Assembly (NCBI GenBank): GCA_949825025.1
Contig: OX463781.1
Coordinates: 34,299,221-34,363,220, forward strand
DNA: 64,000 nt
Direction of reading: 5' to 3'
Source: Siphlonurus alternatus
Taxonomy: Eukaryota; Arthropoda; Insecta; Ephemeroptera; Siphlonuridae
The notes under the pieces were generated by a model. The model did no database searches. It saw nothing but the letters and a program-made list of their open reading frames with translations, and was not told where the DNA came from. This document shows, one piece after another, positions 12,001-26,016 of the stretch. Position 1 is the stretch's first letter; each line of letters starts with the position of its first letter. A program made the translations under genes and the position numbers.

Positions 12001-15000
12001 TTTTGCTAATTTTTCATTAACATCAGCCTTATGGAGACAGCCCCCCTCCCCTTCCCCCCAAAATTTGGTTCTGGGTTCGCGACTCACAAACTTAGATTTC
12101 TTCAGCCTATAATCATAATTGAAAAGAATTGTTACTTTATTGGGAGCAAAATTAATGTTTTTAAAAACACTGAAGCTAGCAAGAATATGGACACAATGCA
12201 ATGCTTTACCATTACAGGAACCATTGCCTGAAGTGGCCATGCTAGAGAGTCAACAGGAGGAGATTCTGAAGAAGCTGGCGCTGCTCAAAGAGCAAATTGA
12301 GAGGTTCCGTGGCCAACTGAACCAGCCGCTGAGTAAGCCAACCACCTCTGCCGCTCACTGCCCTCCTGCAGGAAGCTTTGTAAGTGTCTCTGCATGTAGT
12401 CTTAGCATGGAGAGTTTACGTCTGGGGAAACGACATAGTTCCAGTTGTTATATGATATAGTTATGGTATGGAGAGAAAATTGAGTAGAAAATGTCGTTTT
12501 AGGCAATTTTCAGATGTAAACTCTTGCTTTAGAAATTTAAAATAACATAAAATTTATTAATTAATGTATTTCATCACTTGGCTAATTCTATTGTAGTAAT
12601 CTGCAGAAATTTTGAATTTTCTTATTGATCGAGAGCTTTTCCGTTCTCTTTTCGAAGCAATTTTGGACGGGGCTTTAATGCTAAGAATTTTTATTTTACT
12701 CTAATTATTTTGCAGTTCAGTATTATGTTTTCTTTTTAAATTATGTGCATTACCAGCATAACAAATCTAGAGACGATATCGTAGCCAAGCCTGCTGCAAC
12801 CTCGTCAGCCTTATATCACTGTATTGGAGTTGGTGCACATCTTACTTGCCCCTAAAGTATTAATGTCGTAGACTGCTTTGTGATTCTCCAGAGTTTGAAT
12901 TGACGTTGTTTATACTAAATAAAACCCTCTTGTATTTTTATCACATGTAACAAAACATTGTTGTTCCGTATGAAGAGCAATATTACTTTGAGTATATTAT
13001 TGTACAATATATATTTGAAATTGAAACAGTTTGTCTTTATGATTATGTCATTAAAATAATTTGATTGGACCAAATACATAAAATTAATACATAACAAGAA
13101 AAAGAACATGCTATTACAGAAAACACAAAATATTAATAATTGCTTAAAAATCAAAAGATCTTAAATGATAAAAATGGTGGCCCTGAAAAAGGCCAATTTT
13201 GAACTTATTTACCAAAAGATAATAGCAGCGATACTGCTTAATTTAACCACTAACTTTCCTCACTTAGCGTTTCTTGCAAGTCGGATGTACAAGAAGCAGA
13301 TTCTTGTTCTGACGCCACCTCTAACGGTGTCTTGTCTTTGGCCGCCACCTCTAACGGCGTTTCGTCTGTGTCCGCTACCTCAACGGCGTCTCGTCCATGG
13401 CCGCCACCTCTAACTGTGTCTCGTCTGTGGCCGCCACCTCCAACGGCGTCTCGTCCGTGGCACAAGTCTCGCTACTCAGATTTTTATCCTTGGTGTCTGT
13501 GGAGCTACAATTTGAGCATGCACAGCATTTTTGTCCTCTCCCCTTTCTCTTTGTCTTGGCATAGAGGCATGTGACAGTGCACTGCTTCACGCTGTTGACA
13601 CTGTTGTCAACCTTGCGCTTCTTCTTGTCTACGCAGCATGCACAAGTGCAGCACTTGCTATCTTTCAGCCAAGTGTTGGTCCTCCTTGCCTCTGTGAGGC
13701 ACGTCTTTTTGAGGTTCCTCAGCCCATACTTATTAACTCCAGACCGAGAGTTAGACGGAGGGTTGCAGCACCCGCACGGGGCGGTGAAGTCACTATTAAC
13801 CATCTTCTTTGCTTTCATTTCTTTAGAATTCATGAAATTCTAATTCTTGATTTTTAAAATATTCTAATTCTTGAAGTTAGAACTTTTTAAATACTAACTA
13901 AGTTACTAACTGAAAAATTATTCCAACAATCAAAATTAATTCATCCCTTAATTAAGTAAAAAATAAATGAACCTGCTGCTAGACATGAATTAACTGTCAT
14001 TACATTCTTGCACTTTAAAATTTGACAGTTATATAATTAAATATTTTTTTCTGACAGTCCTTCAGGTTGAAAACTTACACATGTTCTTAAAATAAATTAA
14101 AAATAAAATAAAATAAAAAAATCAACTTTTTAAAGTAGAATTGTCAAATATTTTAAATCAATTTTACTGTATTATACAACTATATTATAAACTAAATTAA
14201 AATAATTTTGATTTTTTCCAAGCATGTACTTATAACTGGAGTTGGATAGAATAAATACTGTAAATAGGATTTTTTTTTTTTTTTTTTTTTTTTGTAATTT
14301 TATGCTATTAGTTACTACTACAGTATATTGACTGTGGCTTACAAGTTTTACAACTGTCTGCTCATATCTAAATGTGAAAAATACATGGTTCTTAAAAATT
14401 CTGGTGATACAACCTTCTTGTCGAGTTGCTGATCATCTGATTGACTGTTGCAGACGCAGGAGGTGCAAGACCTGGTAGTGTATGCCAGTCCTTCCTCGCC
14501 TCCCTACTCTCTGCTGGCTTTGCGTGAGCTCTGGGGCGTGTCCGTGAGCATCTCTAGCCATGCCCACTCAAGCCTGACGGGTCCTGTGCCGCAGAAAATT
14601 GTTCAGGCGTTTGAGCAACGACAGCAACCTGGGCAGCTGCACATCACATTGGTCTGGAAACAAGGTGAGCAGCACAGCATGCCACTGTGATCAATTTTTT
14701 TTTTTTATTGTAATAGCAACTTTGTGGGGGTTGATTTGATGTTCCGAAGTTTTGTTTCATTAAGAATTAGCTGTTTATATTAACCATAACAACAGTTCAA
14801 TTTGATTCTGATTCTGATTTTTTTTTTTTTTTTTTTTTTTTTTTGCTAAACTTCAGTACAATCTGGTCATTTTCCAATAGAAGATAACATGTAATCAACA
14901 ACTGTCTTGTGTTCTTCTCTTCATCTGATAGACATTCCTTAAAGGAGGGGACTTGCTTTGACTTTAAATTTTAATGTTTTTATTGTATTGATTCACCAAA

Positions 15001-15787
15001 AGAAACGCCACCCTTCCTTACTTCCCCAACTTCCAGTCGTTGAAAGTAAGGCTTGAAAAAAGTTATGTCAATGACATATTCCACTCCACAAAAAATTTTT
15101 AAGCGCGCTTCTGAAGAAACCCCTCAACGATTCGTTAATTGTGACTTCAAATTATTTCTGCGGGGTGCAATACGTCATTGACACAACTTTTTTTTAATGC
15201 CTTAACTTTCAACGGCTGGAGGTCTAGCTGAGAAGGAGGGGAATTATGTTTCAGTGAATCAAAAATGCTTAACAATATAGAAGTTGAAGCGGTTTTCCTC
15301 CTTTTACAATTTTTTGCTTATGAACAATGAGTAATAGACTTAAATTGTCTTGCAAACATAAATATGTCAAGGCTTCCTTGACAAACATTTCAAAGCTAAA
15401 GATTAAATTTTTACCATAGTTGGCCAGCACCCACGCCTGGTGTTGTCTCCCACAAGCCATGCTGAACTTCAAGGAGAGGTGACCATCTTGCGCCTACTGT
15501 CTCGCCTCGGCCCATCTCCCCTCGACTCTCTTTCTGCTGAGAAGGCGAGTGCCGCAGACTGGGCGCTGGACCTCATCTTCCAGTTAGCCGAGGCCTCCGC
15601 GCCAAAACGAGAGCTGGCAGCCTCGCTGCAGCGCCTGGTGGCTGGATCAGCAGGCTGGCTGATGGATAGTCGTCATCCCACCCTTGTAGATGCAGCACTC
15701 TGGTCTTACCTCAAAGGAGAGAAGACCATGGAGTGCCCAGTCAAGCTTACCAACTGGATGAAGAACTGCGACAAACTCTTTCTCTAA
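9001..15787 (+). CDS. AIMP2: AIMP2, scaffold of the multi-tRNA-synthetase complex
   Basis: AIMP2 (p38/JTV1) is a non-catalytic cytoplasmic scaffold that holds lysyl- and other tRNA synthetases in the multisynthetase complex. Four coding exons join in frame: 9001-9144, 12218-12379, 14454-14664 and 15420-15787, giving 294 residues (human protein 320). The start MYHIKP matches the family N-terminus (MYQVKP in vertebrates); an in-frame ATG at 8,983 is an alternative. Residues 34-42 carry the conserved CMYSMKNLH block, followed by a leucine-rich helix (about 56-82, EEILKKLALLKEQI) and a GST-like fold in exons 3-5 with PSSPPYSLLALREL, HITLVWKQ and the C-terminal LVDAALWSYLK, NWMKNCDKLF. An upstream noncoding exon probably ends near 8,775, and the coding exon extends up to the acceptor at 8,861. 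AATAAAATA lies about 20 bases after the stop. The introns are loaded with MITEs. Confidence 0.93.
10300..10588 (+). mobile_element. palindromic MITE, family P1 copy 1
   Basis: The arms of about 75 bp are inverted: TTTTTTATTGCAGTAATGG followed by AGAGGGTACAAAGTTATG on the left is mirrored by CATAACTTTGCACCCTCT and ATTTCTGCAATAAAAAA on the right. The centre contains a GTCGGGTTTGAACCC stretch resembling a pol III B box. It lies in AIMP2 intron 1. A reverse-oriented relative lies 550 bp downstream. Confidence 0.6.
10909..11051. mobile_element. 143 bp palindromic MITE
   Basis: Nearly perfect terminal inverted repeats of about 50 bp: AAGGGGCATTCACAAAG at the left end and CTTTGTGAATGCCCCTT at the right end, continuing through GGGCTCGATAATTTAA and its mirror. 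The spacer is short. No convincing target duplication was found. It lies in AIMP2 intron 1, between two copies of another MITE. Confidence 0.7.
11133..11391 (-). mobile_element. palindromic MITE, family P1 copy 2 (inverted)
   Basis: It shares with the 10,300-10,588 element the TTTATTGCAG end, the central segment around TTGAAAAGTACAGAGA (here in the opposite orientation) and the GTGCCCTCTATTTCTG end. It is more degraded than copy 1. Confidence 0.45.
11922..12083. mobile_element. degenerate GGATCC-type hAT MITE-like sequence
   Basis: It starts CAGGCGCAGATCCGG and runs into G- and C-rich tracts and CCAAAATTTGG, like the better preserved 15,980-16,164 element (CAGGCGCGGATCCAG). The right end (CTGGGTTCGCG) is poorly conserved and no target duplication is visible. 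Confidence 0.35.
13250..13833 (-). CDS. unrecognised cysteine-rich protein with decapeptide repeats, one frameshift
   Basis: No family is recognised. The start at 13,833 opens a frame of 152 codons that is basic and cysteine-rich, with clusters CGCC, CCTCACC and CCACSNC separated by Lys/Arg runs, somewhat like a metal-binding or DNA-packing protein. Its end is a tandem array of about five 30 bp units encoding TDETPLEVAA-like decapeptides. In the third unit one base is missing relative to its neighbours (near 13,380; CTACCTCAAC against CCACCTCTAAC). This shifts the frame, yet the same decapeptide continues in the next frame to a stop at 13,250. It is antisense to AIMP2 within an intron. It could be a young gene, a decayed retrocopy or a chance frame; the repeat register kept across the shift argues for past coding. 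Confidence 0.35.
14988..15262. mobile_element. 275 bp palindromic MITE
   Basis: Imperfect inverted arms of about 100 bp, beginning TTGATTCACC and ending in the mirror GTGAATCAA. Inside are paired TCGTTGAAAGTAAGG / CCTTAACTTTCAACGG and TATGTCAATGACAT / GTCATTGACACAAC. It lies in the last AIMP2 intron. Confidence 0.6.
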
Positions 15788-15979
15788 TAATGTCTTCCAT
15801 TCATAAATAAAATATACTTATTGGTTATTACAAATTAAATAGTTCTTCTTTTGTATCCTTAATTCTGCTTCCATAATTTTGTTAATATTTTTTTTATAAA
15901 ATTGCTCAAACAAGAAAAGAAAAGAGACTAGCTATCTCACATTATATGGTTGAATGAACTTTAATCACACTGCATAAAC

Positions 15980-16164
15980 CAGGCGCGGATCCAGTGGAGG
16001 GGGGGGGGGGGGGCGATGGGGGCGATCGCCCCCCCCCCCAAAAGGTCCCAAAATACATTGAAGGTATTACCACACCCCACCCATCGCCCCTCTCCCACTC
16101 CAAAATTTAACATTGCGGGATAGGGCACCGCCCCCCCCAAAGCCGCGGGCTGGATCCGCCCCTG
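15980..16164. mobile_element. 185 bp hAT-type MITE with 8 bp target duplication
   Basis: The terminal inverted repeat is CAGGCGCGGATCCAG at the left and CTGGATCCGCCCCTG at the right, with G and C homopolymer runs inside. It is flanked by GCATAAAC on both sides (15,972-15,979 and 16,165-16,172). An 8 bp duplication is characteristic of hAT transposases. Non-autonomous; sits just after the AIMP2 polyadenylation region. Confidence 0.85.
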
Positions 16165-16180
16165 GCATAAACAATATTAA

Positions 16181-16527
16181 GGGTAAGGTAACGCCACCAA
16201 TGTTAAAAAAAATCCCTCTCACAAAAATTCTGAAAAAAATTTAAAATGTTCTCCTCTACACCCCCTATCAGTAGCTAAAATATCAGGTATACAAATACGA
16301 TCTAGTTTTTGAGTTATGAATTTTTAAAGTTGACCAATTTAACATGGGAGTTTCATTTCTCCATGTTAAAGTAGTCAACTTTAAAAATTTATAACTCAAA
16401 AACTAGATCGTATTTGTATACCTGATATTTTAGGTACTGATAGGGGGTATAGAGGAGAACATTTTAAATTTTTTTCAGAATTTTTGTGAGAGGGATTTTT
16501 TTTAACATTGGTGGCGTTACCTTACCC
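16181..16527. mobile_element. 347 bp full-length palindromic MITE with TTAA duplication
   Basis: The whole element folds on itself: GGGTAAGGTAACGCCACC at the left and its exact complement GGTGGCGTTACCTTACCC at the right, with arms of about 165 bp around a short spacer. It is flanked by TTAA on each side (16,177-16,180 and 16,528-16,531), the target of piggyBac and Kolobok transposases. Near-identical arms suggest recent insertion. It lies 8 bp from the end of the preceding hAT MITE duplication. Confidence 0.85.
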
Positions 16528-16579
16528 TTAAATAAATACTAAGAATGTTGATATACAAAGATTTTAATAATAATAATAA

Positions 16580-17155
16580 GATTCATTCTTGGGCACGGTA
16601 TATAGGTTTAATGATTGTGCTGATAGGCAACAGAGGCTAATTATGTGTAACATTCCCAGTTTGGATTCTCAGTGGTGTAAAATTGATATGTCTTTTTTTA
16701 ATAAGTGTCTGTCAGGTCGTTATGATCTGAATGTGTTCAGCCCTGAGAGGGTGTCAGTCAAAGTGCATAGACCTGGTTTGCGTGACAGTCAGGTTGCGCT
16801 TTCTACGCCCATGGGAAAGTCAGCTTACCTAGCTTCTTTCTTTCCCCGTGTAGTCAAGGCATACAACTCTTTGCCTCCCTCAGAAAGGTTCCTTTTACCT
16901 GACGTGTGATATATATGCTTTTGTATATATCAATGTGTTTGTTATTTTATTAACAGTTACTTTTTATTTTATGTATTTTGACGAAGTATAAGTTCAATAT
17001 TATTGTCTGATTTATATATTTTCAGTGGGTGAATGTACGCATTTTGTGTATGGACTTTCGTCTTTTACATTCACCAATTGGGTTATGGGTATTTATTTAT
17101 TATTATGTTTCCCTCCAAATTATGTATTTTTAACCCAATAAACAATTATTATTAT
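16580..17155 (+). mobile_element. 3' end of a non-LTR retrotransposon, 5'-truncated
   Basis: A 106-codon frame (16,589-16,909) has the C-terminal signature of arthropod non-LTR polymerases: SGRYDLNVFSPERVSV, KSAYLASFFPRVVKAYNSLP. It is followed by a 3' UTR ending AACCCAATAAACAATTATTATTATTA, an (ATT)n tail. A reverse-oriented copy of this 3' UTR lies at 29,970-30,250. It fills the AIMP2-UBE2I gap. Confidence 0.75.
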
Positions 17156-17159
17156 TATA

Positions 17160-18840
17160 ATGATTAATAAGATTAATTAATTAAAAAATTGTGAGAGAGG
17201 ATACATTTTTACAAAATTGCTGATCTATTCGGCTTGCGGCATTGTTAAGATGATGAATAATTTTATGTGGCTTTATTTTTAAAATGAAAAAAAAAAATTA
17301 TATAAATTTTTTTACAATTTTTATCTCTTTCTTATAAATATAAATACTAGCTGCGTCTATATAATATTACTGTCAAATAATATGCACCTCTTTACTGCAA
17401 GCTCTCGGAGCATATATATACGTAATATATATTATTGAAATGCATAAAAAAGGAGCTTCCTTCAGATCTTCAGAAACCCTCTGAGCTTCCTTGTATCCAG
17501 GAAAATTTTGAATTAGCGCCAAGAGGCGTCTTGCGCTTTTCGTTTTTCGGCTTTCTTGCAAAGCAAAACTACAAACATAGGAAAAATATCTGTGTAACAC
17601 AAAAAAAAATTAAAAACGCTATTTAAATAAACAAAGAATATTTATTCTTACCGAAAAGAAGAAAAAAATAAATATTCAGAAATATTACACTTTTTTTGTA
17701 AAAATAGTGTGGCTGACTCTCCAAATGATATTTTGGAATTATAAAATTAGGGGATGGAATCTCTTTTACGAGTTTTACGTTGGAAGCACTGGTGTCGCGT
17801 ATCGCAAGATCCCAAACAGTGCGAAAAAGCACATAGACATATAACGCAAATTGTAGCTAAACTTTGTGAATTTTAACTTTAAAAAATACCTTTCAAGAAT
17901 TTTGGCAATATAAACTGATTTGGTAAGTAATTTTTACAACATTCGTATTGCTAAATCGTCGTGAAAAGACGACGGAAATGAAACATGATTCCTGTGGACA
18001 TTGTGTCACAAAACTCGCAAATAATGAAAGCGATGACCCTAAAAGTAAACCAGTTTAAAGTATCATTTCATAAATATTTTTTAGCTGCTTTGTAGAAATA
18101 AATAGGGAGCTTCTTTATTGTAAAAATACTTGTAAAGTACCTCGTGAGCATTTTTATACTGTACTTTTTCTCCGAACCTCGCCTCTCGCAAAGTCTAGCA
18201 GACTATGCATTATGCATAATTATCATACTGACTGACTGACTCTAGCAACCGATCGAAATGGGCGGGAATGGAAATTATGCATGCCGTTTGCCGTATGATA
18301 TGCATACACAGTATGTATGCATATGAAAATATCAATCCATACAAGCATAATATGCATAATTATTATATAATTATGCATATCCTACAGTAAAAATAAACAC
18401 AGTGTCAAAAATGTGTTGTATGCATACAGTATGTACTGTACCGTTGGATGGTGTTGGACCTGGAGCGGGACATATCATAGAGAGTGTTTATATTATGCTG
18501 TACATGGTATGCATAATGTGTTTGATGTATCATGTATGTATTAGGTATGATTGCATATCATTAATGCATGCAGTGCCCTTGATGCAGTATGCATACATAT
18601 GCCTATATCATTGAAAAACTGGTGTATGCATTTGCATTTGAAAGAAAAAATAGAGTAAACTAGTGTATTATAATCTGTGTATGATATTATATGTATGCAT
18701 AAATATGCTTGATCACATACAGGTCATACAGTATGAAAAAATACAAAAATGCAAAAATAAAGCTTGTAAGAATATTTTCTGATGCGATGGCTCAATTAAT
18801 GCACTGATTAGTAATCTGAGATAATGTTTTGTTGCCAACA
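17160..18840. other. AIMP2-UBE2I intergenic stretch, no gene seen
   Basis: AT-rich, with no supported coding exon. The UBE2I promoter and noncoding first exon must lie here; a TTTGGTAAGTAA donor-like site near 17,920 is one candidate. From about 18,180 to 18,720 the sequence is unusually dense in TATGCAT and GCATAC words. Confidence 0.5.
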
Positions 18841-18849
18841 GAAGCCACC

Positions 18850-21482
<2,633 letters not shown>

Positions 21483-24400
21483 CTTGGGGGGCACACAGGC
21501 CGCCATCGACCACCAGAGGCGGGAGGAGCTCATCACCAACCTTGCCATAGCTGCGAGGAAGAGAACTACAAAGACAACGTGCTTAGCTAGCCAAAAGAGC
21601 TACATTTCAAGTATTAATTGATTGAGAGAAAAATTAACACCAATCTGCTCCATTGTTGTATTTTTGACTACTGCATAGGTGACTTTGTATTTCTCAGCAT
21701 TCAATCGTCTCATATTTTCATGTATCATTTAATGTATTTTGTAATGCTGTACCGGAATTAAACAAGTTGTGTCATGGATAGTTTCTAACAAAAGTTCCAA
21801 TTTTTTACTGTCACAAGAAACACGGAGATTTTTTTTTTTTTTTTTTTTTTTTTCATGTGAAGACGGGAATTTTTCTTAAAAACTAGATTATTTATTGTGT
21901 ATTGAAGATAAGATGTACAGTAAATATTTCTTCTTAAATTTCAATGAATATTTAATATAATAAAATTTGATTTCTTTATTTTCTTATTAGCTTTAATCAG
22001 AATTTAATTCACTATGCTAAATAATATTAAGAGCTTTCAACATTAACAGCATTACAGATATTTATAACATTTTTTTTTTTTTTTTTTTAATATAATATAA
22101 ATGATCCAACAAGCTTAAAGTTGGGTGCTGCCAGTTGTCACATCTGTTTTAGCTCCATATCTTTTTAATAGCTGTGTGGCAGCAAAGTTTTATATAGCGG
22201 GGCAAAACTTAACGTTTGATGACTGGAGATTTTTTTTTTCATTGTGTTTCGTTTATTATGTAAAAGATGAACATCTGTTAATTTATTCAAAATTAAAATC
22301 TCACTCAAATTTTGACTTTAAAGGGTAAATAATATGAAATCGTGGGAACAATCATTCTCACTGTGCCTCCTTTTTATGGTTGGTCAGGTGCATTCACTTT
22401 CAAGTCATTCTGCTTGAATGGGCCACTTGGTCCTAAATTGTCCCAGCTCAAGAAGCAATCAGTTAGTGGTCCATATTAGCTCGAATTCATGAAAAGTCTG
22501 TACTCTGTGTACATAAATATAACTGAAGAATAGAACTTAATTTTTGAATCTGGTAAAATGACTTCTATATACACCAGTGGTTTAGAATAGAGAGCTGACT
22601 ATTGTTGAAATCCTTGCCTTTTAAAGATACATTTCTCAGCATAATTATTTGCAAGTTTTTCTTGGAGGATTTTGCTGTTAAAATGTTGCAGGCACTCTAC
22701 AGTTTTAACAATATGCCACTGGTGCTGTGTTAAGGTGCTGGTACTCAATTATGAGGTTATCCGTTATTTATTTCACTTTTATCAACTGACTCCACCCTTT
22801 TCAATCACATAACACAACTGGTTTATTTATTATCTTACGATAAAAAAAAAAGAAAAGAAAACACTTAACACTAAAATATTAACCAATGTGGTTTGCAAAT
22901 TTGTTGCTGTTGTGATTTATTTTTTAGTTGCACACCAAATTATAGATTCATTAACTAATTGATTGTCTCATCGGTCATGTGTATTTTGTACTTGCAACTC
23001 ATTGCAATTTTTAATTATGGTGTTTTCTTTTTTGTTTTTAAGCAACCTTATTATTACTTTGACATAAATATCTAGTTAATTATTATTTCTTGCAGCAGTT
23101 ACATATATGTAGCTTATTATTAATTAATGTTATTTATAATTCTGTACTGTATCAAAACAAAAATAAATATCATAGACGCAAAAAGATGTACTTTTCTCTT
23201 TTTAATATTAATTATTTGTTGAGATTAGTCCTATTTGCAATAAGGGGAGAAGATAGGGTTTGGATTCGAGTTGCTCCCCCTCCTTAATTTGCCATTGAAC
23301 ATGACCATTATTGAATTGATGCCGTTCAATAACTACCCGGTCTTTTTTTAAAAATAATTTCAGGATACTTTTATATATTTTCCATAAAAATTAATGTTGA
23401 ATAAAATATAAAAAAGGAAAATTATAATTTAACATTGGAATGGTAAATATACAGCTTAATTTTAAAACTACAATTTTTAACAAAAAATTAATTTATCAAA
23501 GTTTTATATATAAATATACTGCATATGTCACAGCTAATAGGCGCAAGTCTTATTATTATTATTTATAATATATAATTAACAGAATATTCAGTATTATAAT
23601 AATATAAGATCGGGCAAGCAAAAGTTATTTACTAATGTGGCGCAGATCCAGAAGAAAAAAAAAAAAAAAATAGGGTAAAAACTAGATTGCTAGACTTATC
23701 CCCGAGTAAAGGTGAGCCTGCATGAGCCTTCTCCCCCCCCCCCCCCCTCTTCTCATGACTACACAATTTGAGAATAGAAGGGAGGAGATTTGCTTTGTAT
23801 AATATATCACTGCCATGTCAAGTTTGAATAGCATAAATATTTTATTGGGTAGCTGCTCGACCATCTAAAATGTTTTTCGGTATATTACAGGCTGCTAGCT
23901 TTGTTAGAACACTGCACTATTCCAAAAGTTTACAAAAATAGTCAAGGACCGTGCATGAATTTGCGGTTCTAAAAGCCATCCTCCCCATTCTATTATAATA
24001 TTATACCCTTTACAAAACTTTAAGCTCATTGCAGTATTTGTGTATGATGCCTATATATTGGCTTTTTCAGTAATAATTCATAATATTATTACAGCCCAAT
24101 TAAAGATTAATTGAATTGGCAATGTCCTTCCTTATATATTGCAGCGGGGGGCCTCCCCTTTAATCTGCCTATTTATGTGAAACACTCGATCCAGTTTGTG
24201 CCTCATTTATAACCTCAAGCATTTACCATAATATATATATTATGCAATATGCTGTATTTCTATACAGTATTTAACCTATAGCAGTTATTTTTTTACCTAA
24301 AAAATATAATTAATTAGAAATAGAAACAATGATAATAATGTTTAGTACTTTGTTGTATTAAATATTAAAAGATTTTAAACATCTCAGAGCATATCATATT

Positions 24401-26016
24401 TACACAGTTAACAAATGCACAATTTCATTTTGTATATTATATACACTATAATACTATTTTTACAAAAAAGACAATCCTACAAAACATTTATTTGGCAATA
24501 CAAAGCAATTACGGTAAACTTAATCGTTTGAAACTGTTGCAAGATAAATTACTTTTTTACAATTGATTAATTATGCATATTGTACTAAAATTTGTTTTAA
24601 AAAATCGTTTATGAAATTAAAATGTACTTTGTTAGTCAATTTACAGATTTTTATAAAATATTATTTTTATTTCCTTTTTACAACAGTTAGAATTTTCTAT
24701 GTTTTTTACAAATTCAGCATTTTCATTATCTATAATTATATATTGCAAAGTAATAAAAATAAACTAGTTGTAAAATTCAACCCAAATAATTACATATTTA
24801 GCAGTTTGTGGTGTATTCGAGAGCATGGCAGGTTGGCAGTGATTTAGGCTGGCTTAATCATTGGTTGGTTACCATGCAATCATGGTTGCTCTACTTACTA
24901 TAATATGGTGTTGACACAAATAAGACCCATGTATAAGGCTCAGCCACTCAGAGGGCGCAATTCTTGTCACATGACAGCAACTACGCCCAGTGATATTGGA
25001 TAAAAAGTGGAACAGTTTACTCTTGAAATTTGAAAATTGGTGATCGTGACTGCACCATAGTAGAGCCACCATGCATGCAATGGAGGAACTTGTTTTTCAA
25101 CACTGTTCACAGTGCTTCCTGGGGCTCCTAATATACTCACAATCAGTAGACGTACAAGTACCATTTCTAAGTGGGGCACGTATGTTGAATGCACAACATT
25201 TTACATACACCTAATTGTTAAAAAGATAACAGATTGATTGCGAAAAGCTCATAGAGGATCGAGCATAACAATTTTGATAAAAGTTTTAGATATAATTTTT
25301 CTGTTTCACCTGAAACTATTAATTTTTACATGAGTCATTATGTATTAATTAACTGCCAACTACCAAAAGATATTGTATTTTGACGCTTTGATTTTGTGAC
25401 ATATATACAGTATAGCTAAGGGAAAAAGCTTGACTCACATGCATTCAGTGACATCACGGGATGTCAAAGAGTCCAATTCTAATTTCTGTATGTATATAGT
25501 AATACAATAGGGTAAAGAGTTAGCACACATGAAAAATCAAAACATTTAGTTAAATTGCATGAGAGATAAAAATTCTATCAACTGTACCTTTGTCAAAAGT
25601 TGTGAACTTTTTTAAAGAAATGAACAATAACAATGTGTCAGAGTATTTTGTCTATGAAGGAATATATTCATGATTTTGTCTATCATGTATTGTATAGTAT
25701 AATTGTAAAAGTTTCTCAGCCAAAATACTGACGTTTCCTATTGCAATTGAGATGATCGTAAGGAGGTAACAATTTAATTTGATTTTTAGTCCAAATGCGA
25801 CCAAGAAATATATATTTAGAACTTATTTTATTAGTTATTACATTTTATGTAAACTTTTAGAAAATAATTATATATTTATAAAATATAGATGCTGATTGTT
25901 TATTACTTTGATAAATTTCTATCACAGATTTTGTTAGCTGGGGATATTTATTCACAGATTTTACAGATCAGTGCATCTGTGTATTGGTGTCCACAACACC
26001 AATATTTGTGATAACT
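21483..26016. other. UBE2I-CENPI convergent intergenic region, no gene seen
   Basis: Contains the 3' UTRs of both genes and AT-rich sequence with long A, T and C homopolymers. I see no supported coding exon. A weak inverted repeat around 24,880-25,080 (CATGGTTGCTCTACT and its mirror AGTAGAGCCACCATG) may be an old MITE. Confidence 0.5.

Noticed and set aside
13306..13470. CRISPR-like array
   Set aside because: The 30 bp units are contiguous, without spacers, and encode a decapeptide; the genome is eukaryotic.
23682..23864. Minus-strand frame with a glycine run
   Set aside because: The glycine run is only the translated poly-C tract.
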